DNA from: Alligator mississippiensis | Lineage: Eukaryota > Chordata > Crocodylia > Alligatoridae | Direction of reading: 5' to 3' | DNA length: 64,000 nt | NCBI RefSeq assembly: GCF_030867095.1 | Contig: NC_081824.1 | Span: 345,520,203 to 345,584,202 of the forward strand | Shown here: piece after piece, positions 34,701 through 46,700 of the stretch | Position numbering within the stretch: the stretch's first letter is position 1 | Layout: each line of letters opens with the position of its first letter | Notes under the pieces: generated by a model | What the model was told of the DNA's origin: nothing | The model's database searches: none | The model's input: the letters and a program-made list of their open reading frames with translations, nothing else | Position numbers and translations under genes: made by a program

Positions 34701-37700
34701 GGCTAAACCTGTAGTTAGGGCTTTGGAGAATCAAGTCACCTATTTTGCTGCCTGACTTTAGGCAGTTGTTTTTCTTTTCTTTGCTTTTATTTTTCCTAAA
34801 CTGGTCACATTTTTCTAATGTGTGATCCCAAATCTGGTGCCTGACTCCTACAACCCAGTGCTCAATTGGGCACTTAATCTATGCAGCTAAAGTAGGTCTA
34901 GCTATTAAGTAGAACAGTCAAAGATGTATCTGGTATCTGTAAATCAATGATGGTGGATGTCAGGGAGAGTAATGAACAGAGTATAGATATAAAGTAGGGT
35001 ATATATATATAGATATTTACTCTTCCTCTAAAGCAATGGAGACTGGTGTTTTTAGTAGGTGTGCCACTAATTAGCCTCACATCCTCCTTGATAGCCACTC
35101 TGATCCACTTTCACTGTCCAGTCTCTTGCTCTGCTTTCTGCTCCCTATCCTGTCTGCTGCTTTGCTGCCTATCCCATCCTGATCTACCATGTGCCCTACT
35201 CAAAATCATTCACTCTTGCCACTGCTGGGGACCAGATACTGGGCTAGATGGATCATTGATCTGACCCACTAGGACACTTTTTATGTTCTTTGGTCCCCTG
35301 CTATTCTCAGTTCTTGCATAGTGTGCACTATTTAAATGTCCAGATGTACTCTATAGACGCCCATGTTTGAAAATTGGATTTTTGCTTAGAGGTGCACTGA
35401 TACATTGGTCCGATATTGGATTGGCACTTATGTAAAGAAAATTGACTATATCGGTAATTGGCCTGAAGTGGCTGATAATTTAGCCTATGAATGCTCATGT
35501 GGGCCGGGGGAGGGGCAGATCGACGCCCCCCGCAGTGAGGGAGGGAGCAGGGCTTGGACTAGGGTAGGAGCTGCCCAGGTGGGGTGGGGCAGAATAAGCT
35601 ACGGGGCATGGAGGGGTGAGGCTCTCATCGCTGTGTGCTGCTCATCCGGTGGCCTGTCCCCCTGCTGCTCCCACTGCTTCTCCCCAGCCCACAGCTGCAG
35701 CCTGCCCTGCCCCACCCCATGCAGATCTGGGGGGCGTATGCCCCACCCCCCATGCCTTCCCAGACAACTGGTGGGAGCAGCGGCAGGAGCCACTGGATGA
35801 GCCATGCACAGCAGTGGGAGCCGCCCTCCCTGTGCCCCCTAGACAAGCTGCGGCTCCATCTCATGCCTGCCCCACCCTGGCTGGGCAGTGCCTACCCCAG
35901 CCCCACTCCCCCACCCTCACTGTGGGGGGCATTGATTTGCGCCCCCCCCTCCACGTTCCTTCCCTCCCCCTCCCCTTTCACCACAACTGAACTGAACTCA
36001 GCTATATCGGAAATCCAATATTGGTATTGGCCAGTATGCCTCCTTAAAAATTGGTTATCAGTATCGGCCCCCAAAATGTCTATCGGTGCACCCCTACTTT
36101 TGTTTTTGTCAGCCACCTAGGAGCTTCCTCCTCCTCCTCCTCCCCAAAACTTTTGTTTTTAAGATAACGTTGATCTTTCTTGAAGATTTTAGTGTGTGCT
36201 TGGCATGAAAAAATATTATAATGTTCTTTATTGATGCAGAACTGTAGCTTCCATACACTTACAACAGAGGGAGAATTGAATTTTAATACCTTAAGACTTA
36301 GTGACTCTGGAATTTACACCTGTAGAATTTTGATTACTCATGAGGGAAAGGTATTCTACACAACAAGTACAACAAATCTGAAAGTAAAAAAAGGTAAGAC
36401 TATTTTTGAAAATTCCGGTGCCCATAAAATTAAATTTGTTATCCCTCCTCCCCATCCCTGATTAAAGGGGATGCTTCTGTTTCACGTTCATTTACTGACG
36501 GTTACTAAAAAGGAGAGGATTTGGGTCTGTATCCCTTATCTATAGATAACTTTAGCTTGTGCATGTAATGTGACCAATTCAGATTAGGATTATTCCATGA
36601 TCGTACCACAAGATGTGCAAAACAGTTTAGGGATCCTGGCTCTGACTATGGGCAGATACTATATTTGTAGCACTATATACACCTTTGTAGTGCTACAAAA
36701 AGGGGTATAAAGATATACATCCTACCTGTAGCACTACAAAAAAGGTGGAAGCACTACAAAAATGGGAAGAATACTATGGAAATATTCCCGGATGAAACAG
36801 GAAGATAGCTCTTCTGCTACATTTTATAGCACTACCATAGAACATGTCTACATGTGCCCCTATTGCGCTGTTGTTACTGCACCATCATTTAGTACTTCCT
36901 TTAGGACATGTAGTGCTAAAGGAGTGGGGAGGGAGGAAGAGTGGCTGGTTCAGCGATTGCCTACTGGGGACAGAGCTGCAGCCATGTGGGGACCAGGAAC
37001 TGCATTCCTGTTTGCTGCCGCAGCACTGATATCCACCAAGCACTGTTAGCGATTAGCTGTATGCTAATCACTGACATCCTGCCTGGTGGTCCCTTTCCAT
37101 GGTGGAGAAGAGGTTAGGTTGTCAGTGCTTGAGCTCACTGACAGGCTGCCCTCCAAAGGGCTGCAGGGAGTGGGAGGAGAGAGAAGCAACTCCCTTTTGC
37201 CCGTGCCTGGAGAGCACCACTTTGTAGTGATTTAGTATGAAAGTATGTATAGAATTGTAGTGTTTTTGTATTTGTAACACTGCAATGTGTTACAAATGCA
37301 CATCTGTCTGTGGCGTCAGTCATCTAGTGTTTAAAGCACTTAGCTAGGGGTGAGAGTGGGTGCATGGCCCTCCTCCTTGGATCTCTTTACTTCCCAAACT
37401 GTTGATGCCTTCTGCAGTACATTGGACATTGAATAAAAAGACCAAATGGCACTGGGAAGAGGAACTAAAATCCTAGGCTCCCTCCAGGGGCACAGTGCCT
37501 ATCTTATTGAGCCATAAAGTCATGCCCTTATGCTTGCTGTACTTCTAACCCAGTGAATAATTTACACAGGGCTGCTCAGTGGTCCACTTCAATGGGGAGA
37601 GAGTTGGGAAGGGAACATCATGATTTTAGCCTATGACCCAGCGGGCATATCTATATAAGCTGTTTACCGGAGAGCTAACTAATTAGGTCCACAGTAAACA

Positions 37701-40700
37701 TCTCAGCGTGTACACGTGTAGCCCTATTAGGCTGCAGTAAACTAATAAACTCCGCCGTAGGATGGTACTTGTAAAAACAATTTTTTTACTCTGCAGCACC
37801 GCACATACAGATGCTGACCCAACTGGTTGGAGCACCAGGGTGCCTTAGTTTTGGGCCTGCCTGCCAGCTAGTCCTGCACTGGACCACCCTTGTGCCCATG
37901 CCTCTGTTGCATGCTGAGCAGGGTTGGAGTAGCCCTGGGCAGGCAGGCTGACCCCCTCAGGGCCCCTGCTAGCCGGGGCTGCTCTGACCCGGCTCAACGT
38001 GCTGTGGTCCCAGGAGCACATTCAAATGCAGCACCTGGGACCAATAAACTCCAGTACAGTATGCACCAGAGTTAATTGCTGTGTGTTAATCACATGTCTA
38101 GATGTGCCCAGTGTTTAGGCATTTCTTGTCCTGAATGGTAGATATGGATTCAAACCTGCTTAAGGTGGTGTGGACCTAGAGCTCAGGTCTTCCACTTTGT
38201 GGACAAGTGCCTTAACCACTAGGCTCCTGGGCAAAAAGTAGATTCTTCTTTTGATTAAATTGAATCAGACTTAATGGAAATATAGTAAATTGCTCATTGA
38301 GAGCGTGGGAGACCCAGGTGACTCTGAGGTGGAATTGAGTCAGTGTCCTGAGGGAAATGCTGAAATTGGAGGCAAGGGGTATATAATTCATAGTCACCTG
38401 AGGCACTAAATGGGGTTTGGGACTATAAGTTTTAGAAATGTTGCAATGTTTCATCTTCTAGTACTGAAATATTAGCTAGTGTTTAAAATATTGCACTTAT
38501 TTATTTTAGATACCCCTGAATTTGTAATTCCGAAGATAACTGAACCTACTGAAGCTTATATAGAAACGAAAACAGGTATCTAACTATTTCAGGAATCTTT
38601 ACAATAGCCAAGGAGTTAATACAAGTTTATTCTTATTTCTTTATGGGAGACAGCTTGAATTGAGTCACACTCAGAATTATTTAAATGATGTTCTCCTTGC
38701 TCTGATTAGGGCTTTTGGCCAGACTATGTATTTAATAGGGCTGTGTGAAATTTCACTGGGTGTTTTGTTTCAAAGCTGTTTTGACGTGTTTCGAGTTTGA
38801 AACAGTGAAATTGAAATGAAACAAAAGGCTTCAAAACAGCTTTGAAACAAAACAAGGTCACTCAAAACATTTCAAAAGTTTTGAAATGTTTTGAGTTTTG
38901 AAGCCGAGCTTACTTGGCTTTAGCACCGGTCCTAGATAGCAGCGGCAGCCTCCTGTCATCCAGCATGCAGATTCGGAGACTTGCATCCCCAGGAGGGCTG
39001 GGGGGCTGTATTGGACTCCTCCTGGGGGTGCGAGCCCCTGAATCTGCATGCTGAATGACAGGAGGCTGCCACTACCACCTGGGACCGGCGGCAGCAGCAA
39101 TTTTCCCCGGCACTGGGCATGGGCTGCGCCCAGCGACGGTTGCAGGCAGCAGCCTGAGACTCCTGTCATCCGACACAGCTCCGGGGGCTCGCACCCCTGG
39201 GAAGAGTCTGGCACAGCCCAGCAGCCCTCGCAGGAGTGCAAGCCCCTGGATCTGTGCCTCAGTGTGAGGAAGCTCAGGCTGCTTGTTCCACCTGGGACCA
39301 ATGCCCCCCTGCACACTCCCTGCCCGGCTCCAGCCCCCCCTGCATAACCCCCGCTCAGCTCCAGCCACCTCACAGCTTACCAGCATTAGCAGCCATGCCC
39401 TTGGCCCCCTGCATGGCAGGAGGCAGCGTGGCTTGGCCCCAGCCCCCAATTATCTGCTGCCTCTGCCACAGTGCGCTGATGCCGGCCGGCTCAATGTGGC
39501 ACAGGGCTGTGTGCTTTTGGGTAGCTCCAGGCTGTCACCTGCGGCTGCATGCCACTCGCGGAGACTGCCAGCCACACTGGCCTGGGTCTTGCGTGCATGA
39601 GCTCTGCGCGCTGCTTCTGTGTACGCAGGACCCAGGCTGGTGTGGCCGGTGACCCCACGAGCGTTGCATAGCCCTGGGTGCCGGGTTGTCACCTGGGGCT
39701 GTGCATCACTTGCAGGAACCTCTAGCTACACTGGCTTGGGTCCTGCGTGTATGAGTCCTGCATGCCACTTCTGTGCATGCAGGACCTGGGCCAGTGTAGC
39801 CAGTGGTCCCCGCGAGTGGCGTGCAGCCTTGGGTGACAGCCCGGATCTGCCCGAAAGTACATGGCCCTGTGACAAGCCTTGCTGGGCCACAGCAGCTTGC
39901 TGTGGCAGAGGCAGCGGATACCTGGTGGCTGGGGCCGAGCCGTGCTGCCCTCCACCGTGAAGGGGGCCAAGAGCGCAGCAGCTGATGCTAGTAAGCTGCA
40001 GGGGGGCTGCAGCCGGGTGGGGGCTGCATGGGGGGGCTGCAGCCGGGAAGGGAGTGTGTTGGGGGGATGCAGCTGGGCAGGGGGCACGTGGGCGGGGGGG
40101 TGGAGCCAGCTGCGGGCCAAGCGGGGGGCTGTAGCCAAGCAGGGAGGTGAGTGGGAGGTGCCAGTCCCAGGTGGTACAAGCAGGCTGAGCTTCCTCTCAC
40201 CGGGGTGCAGATCCAGGGGCCCTCACTCCCGGGAGATCTGCCAGGCTGTGCTGGACTCCTTCCAGGGGGTGCGAGCCCCCGGATCTATGCCGGATGAGAG
40301 GAGGCTGAGGCTGTGGCAGGAGCAATCTTCTCCGGTGCCCGGCGCAGCCGGTGCCCAGTGCCAGTCCCAGGTGGAACAAGCAGCCTGAGCCTGTTCTCGT
40401 CAGGGTGCAGATCTGGGGGCTTGCACTTGTGGTAGGGCTGCTGAGCTGTGTCAGACTCCTCCTGGGGGTGCGAGCCCCCAGATCTGTGCTGGATGACAGA
40501 AGGCTTTTCCTGCCACCTGGGATCAGTGCTGGGTGCAGCCTGCCCAGTGCTGGGGAAAATTGCTGCTGCCGCCAGTCCCAGGGAGCAGCGGCAGCCTCCT
40601 GTGATCCAGTACACAGATCCAGGGGCTCGCACCCCTAGGAGGAGTCTGGCACAATCCCACAGCCCTCCTGGGGGTGTGAGCCCCCGGATCTGCGTGCCGG

Positions 40701-43700
40701 ATGACAGGAGTCTGCTGCTGCCGGCATGTGTGAGGACTTTTGGTTTGATCACTTTGAGGTGCAGTTTTCTGGAAACCTCAGCACCTACCTCCTTGACTCT
40801 TGGTAGGCCTTGTAGCTTGTTGAACGGCTAGTGAAAAAGGGATAGATTGTCAAGTGAGTAATAATAGAGAGCAGCTTCCCTCTTAACAAATGGTGGGTTG
40901 TCTAGACTTATACATTTTGATACAGAGCCTTTTTATGAGAATTGTTAAAACAATTCCAGTTGAATCTCGTGATGAGATGATGATGCTCCACTTAAATCAA
41001 CTTTCTGTAGTTGTTTACTTAAACTGTGAAAGTGCAAACCTTACTGACTAAACATCCATCTTATGAAGCAGGTGTTCATAAATGTATTTACTTAAGCTAT
41101 TGTTCAGCTTTTGTGGCATATGAAGGACAGAGTACCTTGAATTTGTGGACTGGTATTGACACTGGTATGGTCTTGAAATAACATCTTAAAATAGCATATA
41201 ACCTCAGACCAGATTTCTTGTCGCAAATTACTTGGTAAAATCGTTCAAATAATCAAACCTCCTGCTTATGGGTTTCAGTCTACTGTGTATAGGGATCAGG
41301 AAGAATGTTTTTTTTCCCTTATGCAGCTGAAGCTAAGATAGTGAATGGGTGAAGTCAGGTGTCTGCACTCTGAGGTGAGACACAAAATCATCTTAGATAT
41401 TTGGCTTGTGCATCTTGCTCACATGGTCAGGATCATACTAATTGCCAGATCTGACATCAGAAAGGAATTTTGCCTCAGTCAGGTTGACAGAGATACTGGG
41501 AGTTTTAGCTTTGCATTGCATCCTGGGAACTAATTTACTTGCTGGGATCACCCAGGCATGTGCCACCTAATTTTTCTTTGGCATTGCAGGGCTTAGGGCA
41601 TTGATGGCACCTGAGTGTCTCCACCTCTTTGTCTGTGGTGCACAGTTTAATTTCCTGTGGATTGAAATGCTTTGATTTAACTAAAGTCTTTGGGCTTGAA
41701 ACAGAGGTTTATGGGTAAAACAGGTCAGGTGATTGTAACAGACTTTTCTGGCCTTAAACTCTGTGAAATATCTAGGAAACATCTGCTTATGGAAAGAAGT
41801 CAGCTGGGTCAATACATGTGTTCACATTGCAATTTGCTGAAAACTTGGCTGTATCTTTGGACATGCCAGGAATTTCATTCAAAGTTACCTTGTGACTTCC
41901 AAGGAAATTAGTCTCCCTATTGCATTCTGAAAATTCATACTTATTCTGTATTGATGTTCATTTTTGTTATGTTTTGCTTAGGTAAAGATGAGGTACTCAA
42001 CTGCACAGTTTTTAGGGGGTACTCTGTAGCCCTCAACGTTATATTCTATTGGCTTATCAACGATAAGCGTGCAGAGCAATGTTCTGACAGCTCTAACTGC
42101 GCATGTCAAGGGAACTATGAATACTTGTAAGTATGTTTACCGCAAATATTGCACTACTTTCTTTATGGTATGTAGCATTAATTAAAACACCTGAGTTGTT
42201 TTCGGTACCTGTCTCTCAAAATCTACCTACTAGCTGGCTGTAGGTTTTTGCATTAAATATCTGTAATCATTGCTTTTAAATTAGCTTATCTTTTTTTTTA
42301 AGAATATCTGCTAAGTCTGCTGTACATATACATACACAAACTATGTTTCAGACTTAACTACAAATATCTCTCATTGTGCTGTTTCTAGCCTTAGCGGATG
42401 CTAGGGGTGTGTAAAGTGGGCAGTATTCGATTCGGATTCCACCCAATTCGGGGGACAATGATTCAGTTTGCTGATTCGGATCACTATGTCGATTTGATTC
42501 AGCCAAATCTGAAGATTTGATTCTGATTTGGAGAATCAATGATTCGAGCATAGACACAGCTTTATATGTTTTTTCCACATACCTCGAGGTACCAGGTGCG
42601 GCTCATGAACACTGAGATGGTGGAGCAGATGGAGCATCCCATGGGAACACAGGGGAGTCCCCTGTGTGCTCTGCGCTGGACCCAGAAGTGGACCAGAAGT
42701 ACTTCCAGTCCAATTCTGGGTCCGCCTGGAGTGCAAAGGGGAACCCCCCCTGCACCACCCCAGCTTGGTGATCGGCCATGGGAGGACCCCAGGTACCCTC
42801 CCAGACTCAGGAGACACTAGTCACCAAGCCGGGGGACGGGGTCCCCCATGTACTCTGAGACAGACCCAGAAGTACTTCTGGTCCACCTCCAGGTCCTGTG
42901 CGCTCCTGTGGGATGCTCCATCCGCCCCACCATCTCAGCATCCACGAGTCGCACCTGGTACCTCGAGAAAAACCTGGTACCTGTAGAAAAAACATATAAA
43001 GCTGTGTCTATGCCCAAATCGCCAAATCTCTCAGAATGTCTCCGAATCGATTTGGAGAGATTAATGGGTCTCCTGATTTGTTTCAGATTCAGAGATTTGG
43101 TACGCCAAATTGGGCCAGATCTCCTCCGAATTGAATCAGTGACTGAAGCTTTGCACAGCCCTGATAGATGCTCCTGTGCAATATTTCTGCATCCATTGTT
43201 GCTGTAGGTAAATTGTGGTCATGAGAGGAAGAGTAATATGTTACAGGAGTAGATAGAGCTGTAATGGCAACTAGAATTTCCATTCTGCAAAAACCTTTGA
43301 GATTTTGAAATTCAGTTTTGTTCCAAATTGAAAGCAAGACAAATACATTTCACATTTTCTGTGAAATGAATTTCTTGAAAAAATATGTTTCAGATCAAGC
43401 TAACTGTTTCTTTGTGATAAAACTGAGACATTTTGTTCTACATTTTAAAAAAGAGTATAAAAATTTGAGGAAAAATGTTTTATTACATTCCAAATTTGGG
43501 GGTGGGGTAGGAAATGTCTTGATTTAGCATTTTCCATCAGAAAACATAGTTTCTTCTTTTCTGGAAAGCTTTAGAAAGCACTAATAAGGAGCTATTTCAT
43601 GAATTAGTTGCATTTTACCTGGGGATGAGAGAGTTTGCATAGCTTATATCAAAATAAACATTCAGAACACACCAAGAGAGCTAGCTGTTACATTAAGACA

Positions 43701-46700
43701 GGAAAGGGTTTGTTCACTCATCATACTGTGGTGACTTGTACAGATTATCATTTATGTGTTTGAAAAAGTCATGAAGGATTGCCACCTGGCTTTCCCATGT
43801 ATATCAGAGGTGGGAGCGAGCAGGTTCATTTGAACATGAGATGCCTTGCAATAGCTAGGACACTGCAAAGACCTCTATTATCTTAAATGTTAGCTAATCT
43901 CATGCTCCTATTAGAGGAGTGAAATGCCAGTTATTTTCCAACTCTGCTATAGATCTAATGAAGCCCTATGTCAGATTAAGCTGTTTACTTTTAGGAATCG
44001 GTGATACTTACTTATCTGTTTTACTGGACTTCAGATGTAAATGTTTGATGTCACTCACAGCTTCACAATGAATGCTAAGCATATGGTACACTTATCAGGC
44101 TGGTCTGGACATTCCTTCCGTAATCATCTATGAAGAGTAAAACCTGTATCCCACATGACCAGAGGTTGGGATGGGTTTTTGTTGCTAGGTGCAAAGGGCA
44201 TTTATACATGTGCTCTGGGAGTATGTTTGTGGGGGAAGAAGGTGGGGAGACACCATAATGAAAGCACATGAAGCGTCATGGGTATTAGTTTCCCCACACT
44301 GAAAAATGGTAGCAGGGGTGCTTTAACTAAAGCTCATTGAATGCTATTTTTCAGCACGGAGATGCTGATACACATGGCGCTGGAGTCTGCTGGACCATGG
44401 TAATTACCACACTCCAGCAGACTTGATTAAGTTAGTCTGCTCCAACTCACTGTAATTATAGCTCCAACTCACTATAATTATAGCGAACCAGAGCAGCCTC
44501 ACTATGCATATATAGGCGCCCAAAAAGTCAGGCTTTGGAGAACTAAACTATGCTTATTCTCTTCCATACCTTATTAATAAAGAATATATTGCCCTCAGTG
44601 TATAAGCTTACAGTGAAAAAATTAAGGTAAGTATCTAGAAGGAGAACAAAAATCACATAGTTATGTTACTAATATAATCACTGGTTCTTTCATTTAATAT
44701 TTCTGTAGTACAAAACACCTAATTTGTTTTAATATGAAGAAACAAATGATCCTATAGACCTTGCTTGGTTTCTGATTCTAGTGATTTATTAAATATTTGG
44801 TTTTATTTCTTAACTGCAAGGATAAGGAACATATCAAAAGACTTACCTGAAAGCTTTCTTAGCTGATTCTTGACCTTTTTGCAAAACTCATGGTAGGTGT
44901 ATACTATGCCGATTATTGGAAACAGCCTCTTCTTTAAGAGTCCCACAGTGATGTTGGCGTTCAGTATTAGTGCTTTTAAAACTATTGTAACCTTTTTATA
45001 TAGTAATGAAGAAAAACAGATCATAAACTCTGTATCTCTGTTGTAGTAATTTAGGAAACGAATTGTATGCGTCAAAACGACTATGGATTAAAAAGGTGAC
45101 AGACGAGGACATGAATCATAACTACACCTGCATTCTGATTGTTCCTGGTAAAATGCAAAAACAAACTGTTAGACTGAAAAAAGGTACAGCATAATCTGAT
45201 AATCTTTTTTTTCCTGGTATTTAATGACCTACAGGGCACGTCTACATGAGATGTGTACTGCAGAGTTGACTAATTATCTTCTCAGTAAATGTCTTGGCAT
45301 CTACACATGCAGGGCAATTCAGCTGGAGTAAACCAATTAACTTTGCTGCAGTACTACAAGTAAATACAAGTACTGTCCTACTACAGAGTTTATTACTGTA
45401 CAGTGGCACGTGTAGACACAAGGGTGCTTCAGTACCAGGGTTGCTTGCCAACTAGCTCAGCGCTCTTGTGCCCCAGCCAGCCCCTCTGTAATATGTTGAG
45501 CCGGGGGGAGAGGAGCCTTGGACTGTCAGGCTGACCCCCTGGAGCCCTCTGTCAGTCAGGGCTGCTCCGACTCAACTCAACGTACTGCAGGCTTGGGCGC
45601 ACATTCAAATGGTGTCCCTGAGAGCAATAAGCTCCAGGACAATAAACTCTGGAATTTATTACTTTGCATTAATTGCATGTGTAGATGTGTCCAGAGACTA
45701 TTACACACTGTATTAATTAGCATTTTTTTTAACAATAGGCTCTGTTTTACCAGGGGGGGACGTCATTCCTCTGAATTCTGCTAGTGTCCAAAATTCCCTC
45801 TCCACCATGTTCCCCTACATCCTCTCTGCTGCCTTCTGTTTGAAGACAACCGGATTCTAGCCCAAAGGCCCATACTGATATGTCCCATTTAATAGTCAAT
45901 ATGGTTTACAGTTGTTCAAGATAATTTCTTGTCTTCTAGTCCTACCCTATCTTGAAGCAAGAAAAAAATAGAGGACAAAGTTCAGAAAGAATAAGGCTAG
46001 GGACAGACATTACACATAAACCTGTTTAAGTGATCAGAAACTGCTTTAAATCTGTAACAGAACATAAGTTCAGTGCACATAAACCAGTTTCAAAATGGCT
46101 GAAACTGGTCTAAGATAAACCTGGTTGAATGTAGCATCAAACTTAACTGATTTGGGTCAAATCAGTTTATGGGACTCCTGTCCCAGACCCGTTCCTGGTT
46201 TAAGTTCAATCACAGTCCTCCCAGCATGCTTTGCAGCAATGGGGTGTGTTTTCTGCCGCAGTGGAGCAGGGCTGGCCCCACCCGCAGCTGCCAGCAGGAA
46301 CTTTTCTGTTCCCAGCAGCAGGGTGGATTTCCCCATCTCATCCCCTTCTTGGCTGGGGAATTGACCCAGCTCCCAGCTGGGGCACAGGAGTAAAGCCCCA
46401 ACTGCCAGCTTTCCCACTCCACTGGTCATGGGGTAGGCATTTTTCTCCTCTGCTCCCACTTCAGCTGGTGGGGGTGGTGGGGACCTGGGTCCCAGATGGG
46501 GACGAGGCCCTGGGCTGCAGCTCTGGCCAGGAGGTGCTGGGCAGCCAATGCTCTGACCCTCTGAGCTGGCTCCAGTGAAGCTGTGGCACCAGGGGCTGTG
46601 CTCATTCAGCGGCTCCTGGGATGGCAGCAGGGGTTTGGAATGGGGGTGGGGGAGTGAGGGGGAGGAGGCTGATATTTTTCCTTCCCACTCCTTTGTCAGC

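Larger units (their letters stand above)
31743..36239 (+). other. IL18R1 intron 4
   Basis: 4.5 kb. Holds a GC-rich repeat-like stretch at about 32,225-32,610 with inverted words (GGGACAAATAGCAGC against GCTACTTGTCCCC), the solo LTR (33,457-34,323) and the hAT element (35,387-36,096). The remainder is unassigned. Confidence 0.55.
36394..38509 (+). other. IL18R1 intron 5
   Basis: 2.1 kb. Holds the GTAGCACTACA cluster (36,666-36,770), a probable DNA element (36,840-37,318) and a copy of the 45.2 kb element family (37,639-38,113). Confidence 0.6.
38576..41981 (+). other. IL18R1 intron 6
   Basis: 3.4 kb, half of it a GC-rich composite repeat (38,735-40,735). The rest is AT-rich and unassigned. 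Confidence 0.6.
42127..45046 (+). other. IL18R1 intron 7
   Basis: 2.9 kb. Holds the foldback element at 42,402-43,163 and a small tandem duplication at 44,439-44,482, inside a stretch with inverted GAGTCTGCTGGA / TCCAGCAGACTT words. Otherwise unassigned. Confidence 0.6.

Noticed and set aside
38858..40831. Several 100-171 codon ORFs on both strands
   Set aside because: They track the repeated GC-rich units of the composite repeat. The same peptides recur in shifted frames.
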